Assembly (NCBI GenBank): GCA_900551055.1
Contig: URUK01000035.1
Location: 1-27,365 of the forward strand
From: an uncultured Prevotella sp.
GTDB taxonomy: Bacteria > Bacteroidota > Bacteroidia > Bacteroidales > Bacteroidaceae
Length of the DNA: 27,365 nucleotides
Reading direction: 5' to 3'
A model generated the notes under the pieces. It saw nothing but the letters and a program-made list of their open reading frames with translations, searched no databases and was not told the DNA's origin. A program made the position numbers and the translations under genes. The number at the start of each line of letters is the position of its first letter. Positions within the stretch are counted from its first letter, which is position 1. Positions 8,313-15,807 of this stretch are shown here, piece by piece.

Positions 8313-8721
8313 ATTGCGGCAGTAGCAGCTTCCGCCGGAGTTCCGTTGCCGCCGTGACGGCGTGCTCAAAAGTCTTTTTTGTGCGCATGCGCCTTGTGCT
8401 GTGCATGCCCGTTGGCATTGTTAAAATTAATATTTGTTATGCGGCAATGCCCCGATATTGATGTCGTAAGGCATAATGTGAACGGATTTTAGCAAGCGGC
8501 AAAATACGTTATCTGCGCCTTTTTTCCGGCGGCTTCATTCAAGGCGTGCGCATGTTTTGTCTGCATTTGCCGTAAAAATATCTGTAAATATTTAATTTAC
8601 AGTGTGTTTGCAGGGTGAAAATGAGGCTTTTTTGAAAATTCATAAACGGCAAGTCGTTGACAGACAGAATGTTGGCATAAAGCTACACAAACGTCAGGTA
8701 CGCTAAAATTTAACAAAATTA
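8313..8721. other. non-coding stretch upstream of susC
   Basis: No supported gene is present. The only structure I see is the palindrome at 8582-8602; the rest is unremarkable and becomes more AT-rich towards the susC promoter. Confidence 0.5.
8582..8602 (+). promoter_or_regulatory. palindrome, possible operator upstream of susC
   Basis: CTGTAAAT-N5-ATTTACAG is a perfect 8-bp inverted repeat about 145 bases upstream of the susC -7 box. It is AT-rich, lacks a T run and looks more like a protein-binding site than a terminator, but nothing identifies a partner. Confidence 0.3.
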
Positions 8722-8754
8722 CCCCCCCCGAATGGTTGCGTTTTGTTACTTTTG
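8722..8754 (+). promoter_or_regulatory. susC promoter with C8 tract
   Basis: The -7 box TACTTTTG (8747-8754) matches TAnnTTTG. Eight consecutive C (8722-8729) occupy the place where the -33 element would normally lie. Transcription should begin near 8761. Confidence 0.6.
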
Positions 8755-8763
8755 CGGCCGATA

Positions 8764-8786
8764 ACATGACAAAATGTTTGTCATGT
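8764..8786 (+). promoter_or_regulatory. hairpin at the predicted 5' end of susC mRNA
   Basis: ACATGACAAA (8764-8773) pairs perfectly with TTTGTCATGT (8777-8786) around a 3-base loop, within a few bases of the expected transcription start and about 30 bases before the susC ATG. It may stabilise the mRNA or serve as a regulatory target. Confidence 0.55.
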
Positions 8787-8816
8787 GCTTTATGTAAAAT
8801 TAAATTAAAGGTTTTT

Positions 8817-11800
8817 ATGGGAAAAAGATTATTAATCATTATGTCGTTCTGCATTGCCCTGTGCAGTGTGTCAATGGCGCAGGTCCGGATACGGGGCACC
8901 GTCGTGTCCGAGGCCGACGGATTGCCCGTAATAGGGGCCACGGTCGTCGTTGAAGGTTCTAACGTGGGTGCGGTGACCAATGCCGAGGGACGTTTTGACA
9001 TTTCCTTGCCGCACGGAGTGAGGAATGTCAGGGTATCGTATGTGGGGTTCGAGACCGCCGTTGTCCGTGCGCACGACGGCATGCGCGTGGCTTTGCGCGA
9101 GAACCCGTCCGAGCTTGACGAGGTCATAGTCACCGGTTACGGTAACTTCAAGAAGGCTTCGTTTACTGGTTCGGCGCAGACTCTCGAGACCGAGAGCCTT
9201 GAGGACGTGCCCGTAATTTCGATTGCCGACAAGCTGGCGGGCGGAGTGGCCGGTGTGACCATCGGCACATCGTCGAGCAGTCCGGGCGGAACCAGCAGCA
9301 TACGCATACGCGGAATGAGCTCGATCAACGCCGGCAACGACCCCCTAATAGTCATTGACGGCACGCCCGTGCAGAGCGGAAACATAAGCTATTTCGGCAA
9401 TGCGTACAACGATACGTACACTGACGTTCTCTCATCGCTCAACACAAACGACATAGAGTCGATGACGGTAATCAAGGATGCGGCGGCAGCCTCGCTCTAC
9501 GGGTCGCGTGCGGCCAACGGAGTAATAGTCATCACGACCAAGAGCGGCAAGGCCGGAAAGACCAACGTGTCGTTCCGCAGCGACTGGGGCTTCTCCAACA
9601 TGGCCGTAAATTATCGCCCGACGCTTAGCGGAGACGACCGCCGCGAGCTGCTATACACCGGCCTCAAGAACTACGCCATCTATCAGGGCGGCTATTCGGA
9701 GGCCGACGCCGAGGCATTTGCCGACAGCAACATCGACACCTTCGCGGCAAAACCTTCGACGGGGTGGACCGACTGGCTCGACCTGCTTACGCGCACAGGC
9801 TCGCACCAGAACTACCAGCTTAGCGTTACGGGAGGCAACGACCGCACAAAGTTCTACGCCTCTTTGGCTTACAACAAGCAGGAAGGCATACTCTACGACC
9901 AGGGGCTTGAGCGCTTCACCGGCAACGCCAACCTGACCCATAAGTTCGGACGCTTCGAGCTGCAGGTGACGAGCCAGTTCTCGCGTGTGCGCCAGGACAA
10001 GGTGAACGAATATCTAAGTTATGACGGTGCGCTGTTCAATTACGTTGCTGCGCAAAGTCCGTCGGACGTTGCGTATGACGAAGACGGCAATCTTGTGCAG
10101 AACAGCGGCGCGTACAGCTTCAACCCGTTGTACGAAGACGACCACAGCTCAAATGTCTACACGATGACAAAGGCGTTCAACACCGTCAAGCTGACATACA
10201 ACATCTGGGACAACCTCAAACTGAGCGAGAAAATCTCTTACGACTACGTTCATGGCGTAGAGGACGTTCTTTGGGACAAGGAGTCGAAAAACGGAGGCAG
10301 CTACGGCGGCGTGTTCCAGCGTGCGATAAACTCTTACGGACAACTTAACACGCAGACACAGCTCTCATACGCCAAGGCATTCGGGCAGCACAACATTGAC
10401 GCCTTGCTCGGCTTCGAGACCGAGGATTACGATTACCAGTATAACTATATGGCTGGTCAGGACTATCCGGGCAACCTCTACGAACTGGCAAACGCTGGCT
10501 CGACGAGCGCCGAAACGGCCACATCGTCATACCGCATGACGTCGTTCCTCGGCCGCGCCGACTACAACTACGCCGGCCGTTACTACTTCGGCGCAAGCTA
10601 CCGTATGGACGGCACGTCGCGCCTTTCACGCGAAAACCGCTGGGGGTCGTTCTGGTCGGTGTCGGGAGCGTGGCGCTTTACCGACGAGAAATTCCTCTCG
10701 CCAGTGAAGAGTATGCTTACCGACGGCAAGCTGCGCCTGTCTTACGGTGTCAACGGAACGCAGCCGTCAAACTATTACAGCTACATGAACCTCTATTCAT
10801 ACGGCATAAAATACGACGGCACGTCGGGCATGGGAATAACCAGCCTGGCAAATCCCGACCTGAAATGGGAGAAGAACGCCACATGGAACATCGGTCTTGA
10901 CCTGACCTTCATCAACCGCATCACACTTTCGTTCGACTACTACCAGCGCAAGACTTCCGACCTTATCTACGACATGCCGGTGTCGCAGACGAGCGGATAC
11001 TACAACAGCGACTACACTTACACCATGCCGACGAACATCGGCGAGATGCAGAACAAGGGCTTCGAGCTTACCATAACGTCGGTGAACTTCGACAACAAGG
11101 ACTTCAAATGGACTACGTCGCTCAACATGGCGCACAACAGCAACAAGCTGACAAAGCTTGACGGAGAGACCGACGAGATAACAAGCGGGCCGCTTATCCA
11201 CCGCGTAGGCGAGCCGTATTACTCTTACTACCTGTACGAGTACGCCGGAGTTGACCCTGAAACGGGCAACGCCCTCTATTACATCAACGACGGAACGGAG
11301 AACGCCCGCAATACAACTACCGAGATTTCAGAGGCTAACCGAACCATTGTTGGCAGCCACCAGGCCACCATCGAGGGCGGAATCACCAACCAGCTGCGCT
11401 GGAAATTCATCGACCTTGGCTTCACCTTCACATATTCTTTGGGTGGAGAAGCGTTCGACTATACTCACGCCCTGTACGGCGGCGACGGCGACTATTACTA
11501 CGGCGGAGTGCCTTCTTACTATGATTTGGACGAAATGTGGAGCGGCCCCGGCGACACTTCATGCACCCTGCCGAAGTTCGAGTACGGCAATACGGTGACC
11601 TATCTCTCGTCGCGCTGGCTCATGCCTACCGACTATCTGCGTCTGAAGAACCTTACGCTCGGCTTCACCCTGCCCAAGAACTGGATTAGTAAGATTGGCC
11701 TTAGCAAGGCAAGGGTGTACTTCTCGGGCAGCAACCTGCTTACATGGAAGTCTGACGACCTGCTCGTAGACCCCGAGATGCCAGTCAGCGGAGTGTGCCT

Positions 11801-11855
11801 TGTCGAGACGCCTGCGTACAGGACGTACACCTTCGGACTGGAGATTGATTTCTAA
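8817..11855 (+). CDS. SusC/RagA-family TonB-dependent outer-membrane transporter
   Basis: Forms the outer-membrane barrel that imports glycans or other nutrients captured by its SusD partner, powered through TonB. The frame is open from a TTG at 8736, but that lies upstream of the promoter -7 box; the ATG at 8817 starts a clean signal peptide ending ...SVSMAQ. Domains in the 1012-residue product: carboxypeptidase-D-like beta-sandwich (about 23-100, RGTVVSEADGLPVIGATV), a SusC motif DEVIVTGYGNFKKASFTGS at the start of the plug, plug domain with SIRIRGMSSINAGNDPLIVI and AAAASLYGSRAANGVIVITT, then the beta-barrel ending in aromatic YTFGLEIDF. susD follows after 24 bases. Substrate cannot be read from the sequence; the upstream pectate lyase is a separate unit. 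Confidence 0.95.
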   Translation: MGKRLLIIMSFCIALCSVSMAQVRIRGTVVSEADGLPVIGATVVVEGSNVGAVTNAEGRFDISLPHGVRNVRVSYVGFETAVVRAHDGMRVALRENPSELDEVIVTGYGNFKKASFTGSAQTLETESLEDVPVISIADKLAGGVAGVTIGTSSSSPGGTSSIRIRGMSSINAGNDPLIVIDGTPVQSGNISYFGNAYNDTYTDVLSSLNTNDIESMTVIKDAAAASLYGSRAANGVIVITTKSGKAGKTNVSFRSDWGFSNMAVNYRPTLSGDDRRELLYTGLKNYAIYQGGYSEADAEAFADSNIDTFAAKPSTGWTDWLDLLTRTGSHQNYQLSVTGGNDRTKFYASLAYNKQEGILYDQGLERFTGNANLTHKFGRFELQVTSQFSRVRQDKVNEYLSYDGALFNYVAAQSPSDVAYDEDGNLVQNSGAYSFNPLYEDDHSSNVYTMTKAFNTVKLTYNIWDNLKLSEKISYDYVHGVEDVLWDKESKNGGSYGGVFQRAINSYGQLNTQTQLSYAKAFGQHNIDALLGFETEDYDYQYNYMAGQDYPGNLYELANAGSTSAETATSSYRMTSFLGRADYNYAGRYYFGASYRMDGTSRLSRENRWGSFWSVSGAWRFTDEKFLSPVKSMLTDGKLRLSYGVNGTQPSNYYSYMNLYSYGIKYDGTSGMGITSLANPDLKWEKNATWNIGLDLTFINRITLSFDYYQRKTSDLIYDMPVSQTSGYYNSDYTYTMPTNIGEMQNKGFELTITSVNFDNKDFKWTTSLNMAHNSNKLTKLDGETDEITSGPLIHRVGEPYYSYYLYEYAGVDPETGNALYYINDGTENARNTTTEISEANRTIVGSHQATIEGGITNQLRWKFIDLGFTFTYSLGGEAFDYTHALYGGDGDYYYGGVPSYYDLDEMWSGPGDTSCTLPKFEYGNTVTYLSSRWLMPTDYLRLKNLTLGFTLPKNWISKIGLSKARVYFSGSNLLTWKSDDLLVDPEMPVSGVCLVETPAYRTYTFGLEIDF

Positions 11856-11879
11856 ACGGATTTTTAATACAGAACAACA

Positions 11880-13436
11880 ATGAAGACAACATTATTATAT
11901 AAAGCATTGGTTTGCGCGGCGGTGGTTGCCGGTACGTCGTCGTGCGTCAACGACTGGCTCGACCAGGAACCGTCGACCGGTGTCGACGCGGGCAGCGCCG
12001 TGACAACCACTTCCGACCTTACAAGCGTGCGCGCCGGACTTTACGCCGCAGTGAAGGGCAACTCCTCGCTTACCGACTACTACGGACGGCAGATGTTTAT
12101 ATATGGAGACGTAAGGGGAGAGGACGTGCAGTACAACTGGATTGACGGTAGCGGGCGCGGCGACTTCTACTATTACATGACGTGCAGCACGGCCAGCGAT
12201 TTCAACGGCAACGCCATCTGGCAGACGCCTTTCGTGGTGATAAGCCGCGCAAACTACGTAATCGACTACGCCGAGGGCGGCACGATAACCGACGCGGAGG
12301 ACAACCAGGCCACCATTTCGCAGTATGCCGCCGAGGCAAGGGTGCTGCGTGCCATGGCGTTGTTCGACCTGACGCGCATCTACGGCACGCCTTACACCGA
12401 AGACCAGGGTGCTTCGCTCGGTGCGCCAATCATCACCGAGCCTGTGGACGACGCCGGGGCGAACAAGCCGGAGCGCAGTACGGTGGCCGAATGCTATACG
12501 CAGATAGAGCAGGACCTTACCGACGCTATCAACTCGGGTGCCCTGCCTGAGGACAAGACGCAGGGATATGTCAATCTGTGGACGGCCAAGGCGTTGCAGG
12601 TGCGTGTGTATATAACGAAGGGAGAGTGGGGCAACGCACTGTCCGTGGCTGAGGACATCATCGCTAACTCGCCGTACACGCTATGGACTACGTCGGAGTA
12701 TGCCGACGCTTGGAACAAGAACAACTCGGCCCACGAGAACGAGCTGATACTCGAAATGAAGATTACCGACTCTACCGACTGGACCGACCGCGAGGGCATA
12801 GCCTACTGCTATGCCGACCTGTACGGGGTGGACGCCGCCGGCGGCTATGGCGACATTATCGTCACGAAGGACTTTTCTGAAATGTTGGCTTCTGACCCAG
12901 AGGACGTGCGCAACGACATCTTGCTGAAGCCTGTGGGCGACCCGTCGGTCTATACGTCGTATGGTGACGACTTCTGTGACTACGGAGTGTTCATCAACAA
13001 GTTGCCGCAGCCCGACGAGAACACCAGCGCAGCTTACCAGAACGTGCCCCTGCTGCGCCTCTCCGAGGTGTACCTCTCGGCTGCTGAGGCCGCTTTCCAG
13101 ACCGGCGACCTGAGCCGTGCGGCCGAGCTTCTTAACAGCATAATAACCAACCGCACCACCGACGCGTCGAAAACCGTCACCGCCGGCGACATAACCCTTG
13201 ACCGCATATACGTAGAAAGGCGCAAGGAGCTTGTGGGCGAGGGACAGAGATACTTCGACGTATTGCGCCGCGGCGAGACCGTAACGCGCTACACCGACGT
13301 GAACGACCGCGGCTGGCACGACGCCCTTAGCGAAGAGGCGCGCACGTTCAGCCGCGACTCCGAGAAGGCGCTGCCGCTTATTCCGCAGAGCGAGCTGGAC
13401 GTAAACCCGAACATGCAGCAAAACCCTGAATACTAA
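11880..13436 (+). CDS. SusD/RagB-family surface lipoprotein
   Basis: Surface-exposed lid and ligand-binding partner of the upstream SusC transporter. The signal peptide ends in a lipobox with acylated cysteine (GTSSC), followed by VNDWLDQEP, the usual SusD N terminus. TPR-like helices follow (ARVLRAMALFDLTRIYG), and the C-terminal SusD signature VERRKELVGEGQRYFDVLR is intact. The 518-residue length is normal. It is the last gene of the susC-susD operon; a strong terminator lies 88 bases downstream. No sensor/regulator (HTCS or sigma/anti-sigma pair) and no glycoside hydrolase directly adjoins it, so this is a minimal pair of unknown substrate. Confidence 0.95.
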   Translation: MKTTLLYKALVCAAVVAGTSSCVNDWLDQEPSTGVDAGSAVTTTSDLTSVRAGLYAAVKGNSSLTDYYGRQMFIYGDVRGEDVQYNWIDGSGRGDFYYYMTCSTASDFNGNAIWQTPFVVISRANYVIDYAEGGTITDAEDNQATISQYAAEARVLRAMALFDLTRIYGTPYTEDQGASLGAPIITEPVDDAGANKPERSTVAECYTQIEQDLTDAINSGALPEDKTQGYVNLWTAKALQVRVYITKGEWGNALSVAEDIIANSPYTLWTTSEYADAWNKNNSAHENELILEMKITDSTDWTDREGIAYCYADLYGVDAAGGYGDIIVTKDFSEMLASDPEDVRNDILLKPVGDPSVYTSYGDDFCDYGVFINKLPQPDENTSAAYQNVPLLRLSEVYLSAAEAAFQTGDLSRAAELLNSIITNRTTDASKTVTAGDITLDRIYVERRKELVGEGQRYFDVLRRGETVTRYTDVNDRGWHDALSEEARTFSRDSEKALPLIPQSELDVNPNMQQNPEY

Positions 13437-13523
13437 TACTCTCTCTGGTTAAATAAATAAATGAGTTCATACTCAGCCTCGCTCATGACCTGTGACAGTT
13501 ACTAAAGTGAGGTGTGCGTTTCC

Positions 13524-13560
13524 AAGTCCCCTGCGGTCGGAAGTCCGTAGGGGACTTTTT
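13524..13560 (+). terminator. Rho-independent terminator after susD
   Basis: AAGTCCCCT (13524-13532) pairs perfectly with AGGGGACTT (13549-13557), followed by further T. It closes the susC-susD operon. Confidence 0.88.
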
Positions 13561-13567
13561 CACTGCT

Positions 13568-13679
13568 GAAACACGGCAAATCGGAATGCAAAAGGCCACC
13601 TTTTGCACGCTGAAAGGCCACCTTTTACGAGCTAAAAGGCGGCATATTGCAAAGGCGTTGATAATCAACGGGTTGCAGG
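13568..13679 (+). repeat. 22-nt phased palindrome array 3 (type copy)
   Basis: Four 22-nt units (13568-13589, 13590-13611, 13612-13633, 13634-13655) are followed by the tail GTTGATAATCAACGGGTTGC (from 13657). Units 2 and 3 carry AAAGGCCACCTTTT; unit 4 carries AAAAGGCGGCATATTGC. The tail itself contains the palindrome TTGATAATCAA. It starts eight bases after the susD terminator. Confidence 0.9.
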
Positions 13680-13702
13680 TTTGCCGCGGATGCCTTTCAA
13701 AT
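13590..13702 (+). repeat. 113-bp direct repeat, left copy
   Basis: Matches 15062-15174 at 111 of 113 positions (differences at 13680 and 13687). The copies share both array sequence and 23 bases beyond the array tail, so they arose by a recent duplication rather than by family resemblance alone. Together they bracket the fic gene. From 13703 to the fic operator I see only a doubtful 39-codon frame. Confidence 0.92.
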
Positions 13703-13821
13703 CGTGGCTTTCCTGCGGCATTTCCGGCTTTGTCTGTATGGCCGTCTATATCGTTTTCGCTACGCCTGTAAACGGTATTGATGCTGACGGTAACCGAGTA
13801 ATTTCATAAAAAAACGTTGTC

Positions 13822-13868
13822 TTTTGCGGTTAATAAGCCGCAAAACTTGCGGCTTATTAACCGCAAAA
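13822..13868 (+). promoter_or_regulatory. double palindromic operator of the fic gene
   Basis: A perfect inverted repeat has 22-bp arms (13822-13843 and 13847-13868) and a 3-base spacer. Each arm is itself a palindrome: TTGCGGTTAATAAGCCGCAA at left and TTGCGGCTTATTAACCGCAA at right, so the site is two inverted copies of one 20-bp operator-like sequence. The right copy overlaps the -33 region and ends three bases before the -7 box, ideal for repression. It lacks a T run and lies upstream of the transcription start, so a terminator role is unlikely. Confidence 0.75.
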
Positions 13869-13871
13869 TTG

Positions 13872-13879
13872 TATATTTG
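13872..13879 (+). promoter_or_regulatory. fic promoter -7 box
   Basis: TATATTTG matches TAnnTTTG, 16 bases before the fic ATG. A TTG at 13847-13849, inside the right operator copy, is 22 bases upstream and could be the -33 element. The predicted leader is very short. Confidence 0.65.
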
Positions 13880-13895
13880 CAGAAAAATCAGGCTT

Positions 13896-15020
13896 ATGTA
13901 TATATACGAACATAAAGAATGGCCTTCCTTTTCGTGGGACAGTGAGGCTGTTGGTGAAAAACTGAACAAGGTACACAAGGCCGTAGGTTATCTGATGGGG
14001 CGGCTCAGCATGATTGGTTTTAATGACAAGATGTCGGCCGTGGTAGAAGCCATTTCGCATGACATCATTGCATCATCGGATATAGAAGGAGTTGAATTGG
14101 ACAATGAACAGGTGCGCTCGTCGGTGGCCCGTCAGCTCGGAGTGCCGTCGCAGCATCAGACGGTGCCGTCCCGTTATGTTGACGGGGTGGTTGAGATGGC
14201 TCTTGACGCGACGGTAAATTTCAACGTTCCGCTTACAAATGAAAGGCTGTTCGGGTGGCATAACAGCCTGTTCCCGACAGGATGGAGCGGCGCTACAAAG
14301 ATAGACGTAGCTAAATACCGCAGCGGAGAGATGAAGGTAATATCAGGAATGTTCGGACGGGAAAAGGTGCATTACGTTGCGCCTGCCCCTGAAAGGATAG
14401 GTGGGGAAATGAAGCGGTTTCTCGACTGGTTCAATTCCGATACGCATGACGGCTATGTGAAGTCGGCGATAGCCCATTTGTGGTTTGTCTGCATCCATCC
14501 TTTTGACGACGGAAACGGACGAATAGGGCGTGCCATCGCCGACATGGCGCTTTCACAGGTAGAACAATCCAAGATGCGTTTCTTCAGCATCTCGCGCCAG
14601 ATAAACAAGGATAAAAAGCAGTATTACGACATATTGGAGAAAACACAAAAGGGCGGTTGTGAAATAACAGAATGGCTTATATGGTATCTTGACTGCCTGC
14701 TGCGTTCCGTCGGGCAGTCGGACGAGACTTTGTCCAAAGTGCTGAACAAGGCAGTGTTCTGGCAAAACCATACCGAAACAACTATCTCCGGGCGGCAACG
14801 CGATGTGCTGAACCTATATTTGGACGGTTATCCCGGCAAGCTGACGGCCAAGAACTGGGCAAAACGCGCGAAGGTGTCGCCCGATACGGCAACGCGTGAT
14901 ATCAAAGACCTTGTAGGGAAAGGCGTTTTGGTTCCAATGCAAGGCCGTGTCCGCGATGTGTTTTACGGCATACGATGCAGTGACACCGTTATTGTAATTC
15001 CCAAGCCTGAAGGATTATGA
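13896..15020 (+). CDS. Fic-domain protein (DUF4172 N-terminal, winged-helix C-terminal)
   Basis: Probable AMP-transferase (or related nucleotidyl/phospho-transferase) acting on a cytoplasmic target. Residues 1-95 resemble DUF4172 (MYIYEHKEWPSFSWD) and hold the inhibitory motif S60-S-D-I-E64-G65, the [ST]xxxE[GN] form of class II Fic proteins, which blocks ATP until relieved. The catalytic motif HPFDDGNGRIGR at 201-212 is complete. The C-terminal part (about 290-374, TAKNWAKRAKVSPDTATRDIKDLVGKGVL) is a winged helix, suggesting DNA binding and autoregulation at the adjacent operator. The frame is open from 13824, but that start lies inside the operator and upstream of the -7 box, so the ATG at 13896 is chosen (374 residues). 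The gene is monocistronic, with repeat arrays on both sides. Target unknown. Confidence 0.92.
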   Translation: MYIYEHKEWPSFSWDSEAVGEKLNKVHKAVGYLMGRLSMIGFNDKMSAVVEAISHDIIASSDIEGVELDNEQVRSSVARQLGVPSQHQTVPSRYVDGVVEMALDATVNFNVPLTNERLFGWHNSLFPTGWSGATKIDVAKYRSGEMKVISGMFGREKVHYVAPAPERIGGEMKRFLDWFNSDTHDGYVKSAIAHLWFVCIHPFDDGNGRIGRAIADMALSQVEQSKMRFFSISRQINKDKKQYYDILEKTQKGGCEITEWLIWYLDCLLRSVGQSDETLSKVLNKAVFWQNHTETTISGRQRDVLNLYLDGYPGKLTAKNWAKRAKVSPDTATRDIKDLVGKGVLVPMQGRVRDVFYGIRCSDTVIVIPKPEGL

Positions 15021-15039
15021 TAGTCCTGCCCTTTTAGTT

Positions 15040-15151
15040 AATATGTGGCTTTTTGCCTTCTAAAAGGCCACCTTTTGCACGCTGAAAGGCCACCTTTTAC
15101 GAGCTAAAAGGCGGCATATTGCAAAGGCGTTGATAATCAACGGGTTGCAGG
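15040..15151 (+). repeat. 22-nt phased palindrome array 4
   Basis: A degenerate first unit (15040-15061) is followed by units 15062-15083, 15084-15105, 15106-15127 and the tail 15128-15151. From unit 2 onwards it is identical to array 3. It begins 19 bases after the fic stop and so is probably in the fic 3' untranslated region; no other terminator for fic is seen. Confidence 0.9.
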
Positions 15152-15174
15152 CTTGCCGGGGATGCCTTTCAAAT
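15062..15174 (+). repeat. 113-bp direct repeat, right copy
   Basis: Second copy of 13590-13702, offset by exactly 1472 bases. Its right edge coincides with the point where BspA-like coding similarity begins. Confidence 0.92.
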
Positions 15175-15675
15175 GACATTCGGCAATTCCGTTATGAGCA
15201 TAGGCTATAATGCTTTTGAGGATTGCCATAACCTGACGGATTTTGTCTTCCCCAACACGCTGCGGTCGATAGGACGCCTGGCTTTTTCATATTGCAGGGG
15301 ACTTACGAGGGTGTGCCTCCGACTGTGCTTGAACCGAGCCAGTTCACCCAGCAGAATTATGCCAACGCAACGTTGTATGTGCCTGAAGGCTCGCTGTCAG
15401 CCTACCAGGCTGCCGACCCGTGGATGAACTTCTATAGCATAAAGGAGTTTGAGACGACAGGCGTGTCGGATGTCGAGGCTGCCGGGTTAAGTGTTAGTGC
15501 TGGCGGTGGTAACATCATTGTAGAGAACGCTCATGGCCGCGTATCTGTCTACACCGTATCGGGCGCATTGATGGGCAGTGCCGATGCCGACGGCGGCCGC
15601 GTAACCATAGCCGTTCCGGGGCGTGGCGTATATGTCGTGAAGGCTGGCGGCAAGGCCATTAAGGTAAGTTTGTGA
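15175..15675 (+). pseudogene. remnant of a BspA-family leucine-rich repeat surface protein
   Basis: Only the 3' end of a surface-protein gene remains. The first frame (from about 15175) encodes LRR_5-type repeats: FGNSVMSIGYNAFEDC, then LTDFVFPNTLRSIGRLAFS. Near 15305-15315 homology jumps to another frame: VPPTVLEPSQFTQQNYANAT, LYVPEGSLSAYQAADPWMNF, and then a C-terminal sorting domain (VSVYTVSGALMGS ... GRGVYVVKAGGKAIKVSL). In intact BspA proteins roughly eight more residues separate the two pieces, so a short out-of-frame deletion is likely. There is no signal peptide, no usable start codon in the second frame, and no promoter. The 5' part was lost at the repeat junction at 15174. Confidence 0.82.
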
Positions 15676-15710
15676 GGGTGAAGACCGTCAAATCGCGTTG
15701 CGATGTATAT

Positions 15711-15755
15711 ATAAAAAGGTGGTTGCGTTCATGGCGCAACCACCTTTTTATATTA
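15711..15755 (+). terminator. terminator after the BspA remnant
   Basis: A perfect 17-bp stem (15711-15727 with 15735-15751, AAAAAGGTGGTTGCG core) has a 7-base loop. A runs on one side and T runs on the other make it potentially bidirectional. It isolates guaB from the accessory block. Confidence 0.88.
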
Positions 15756-15807
15756 ATAAATATTGAGAAAAAACGTAAAATACGCTGTACATGTTGGATT
15801 TTTTTCC

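Noticed and set aside
8736..8816. Upstream TTG start for SusC
   Set aside because: It precedes the -7 box and would add 27 residues before a clean signal peptide; ATG at 8817 is preferred.
13514..13771. 85-codon frame over array 3
   Set aside because: It runs through a terminator and the repeat array; its peptide is a translation of repeat sequence.
13690..13809. 39-codon frame with a hydrophobic stretch (WLSCGISGFVCMAVYIVFA)
   Set aside because: It could be a small membrane peptide, but its ATG lies in the duplicated repeat, there is no promoter, and the matching place after the right copy has a stop at once. Not supported enough to call.
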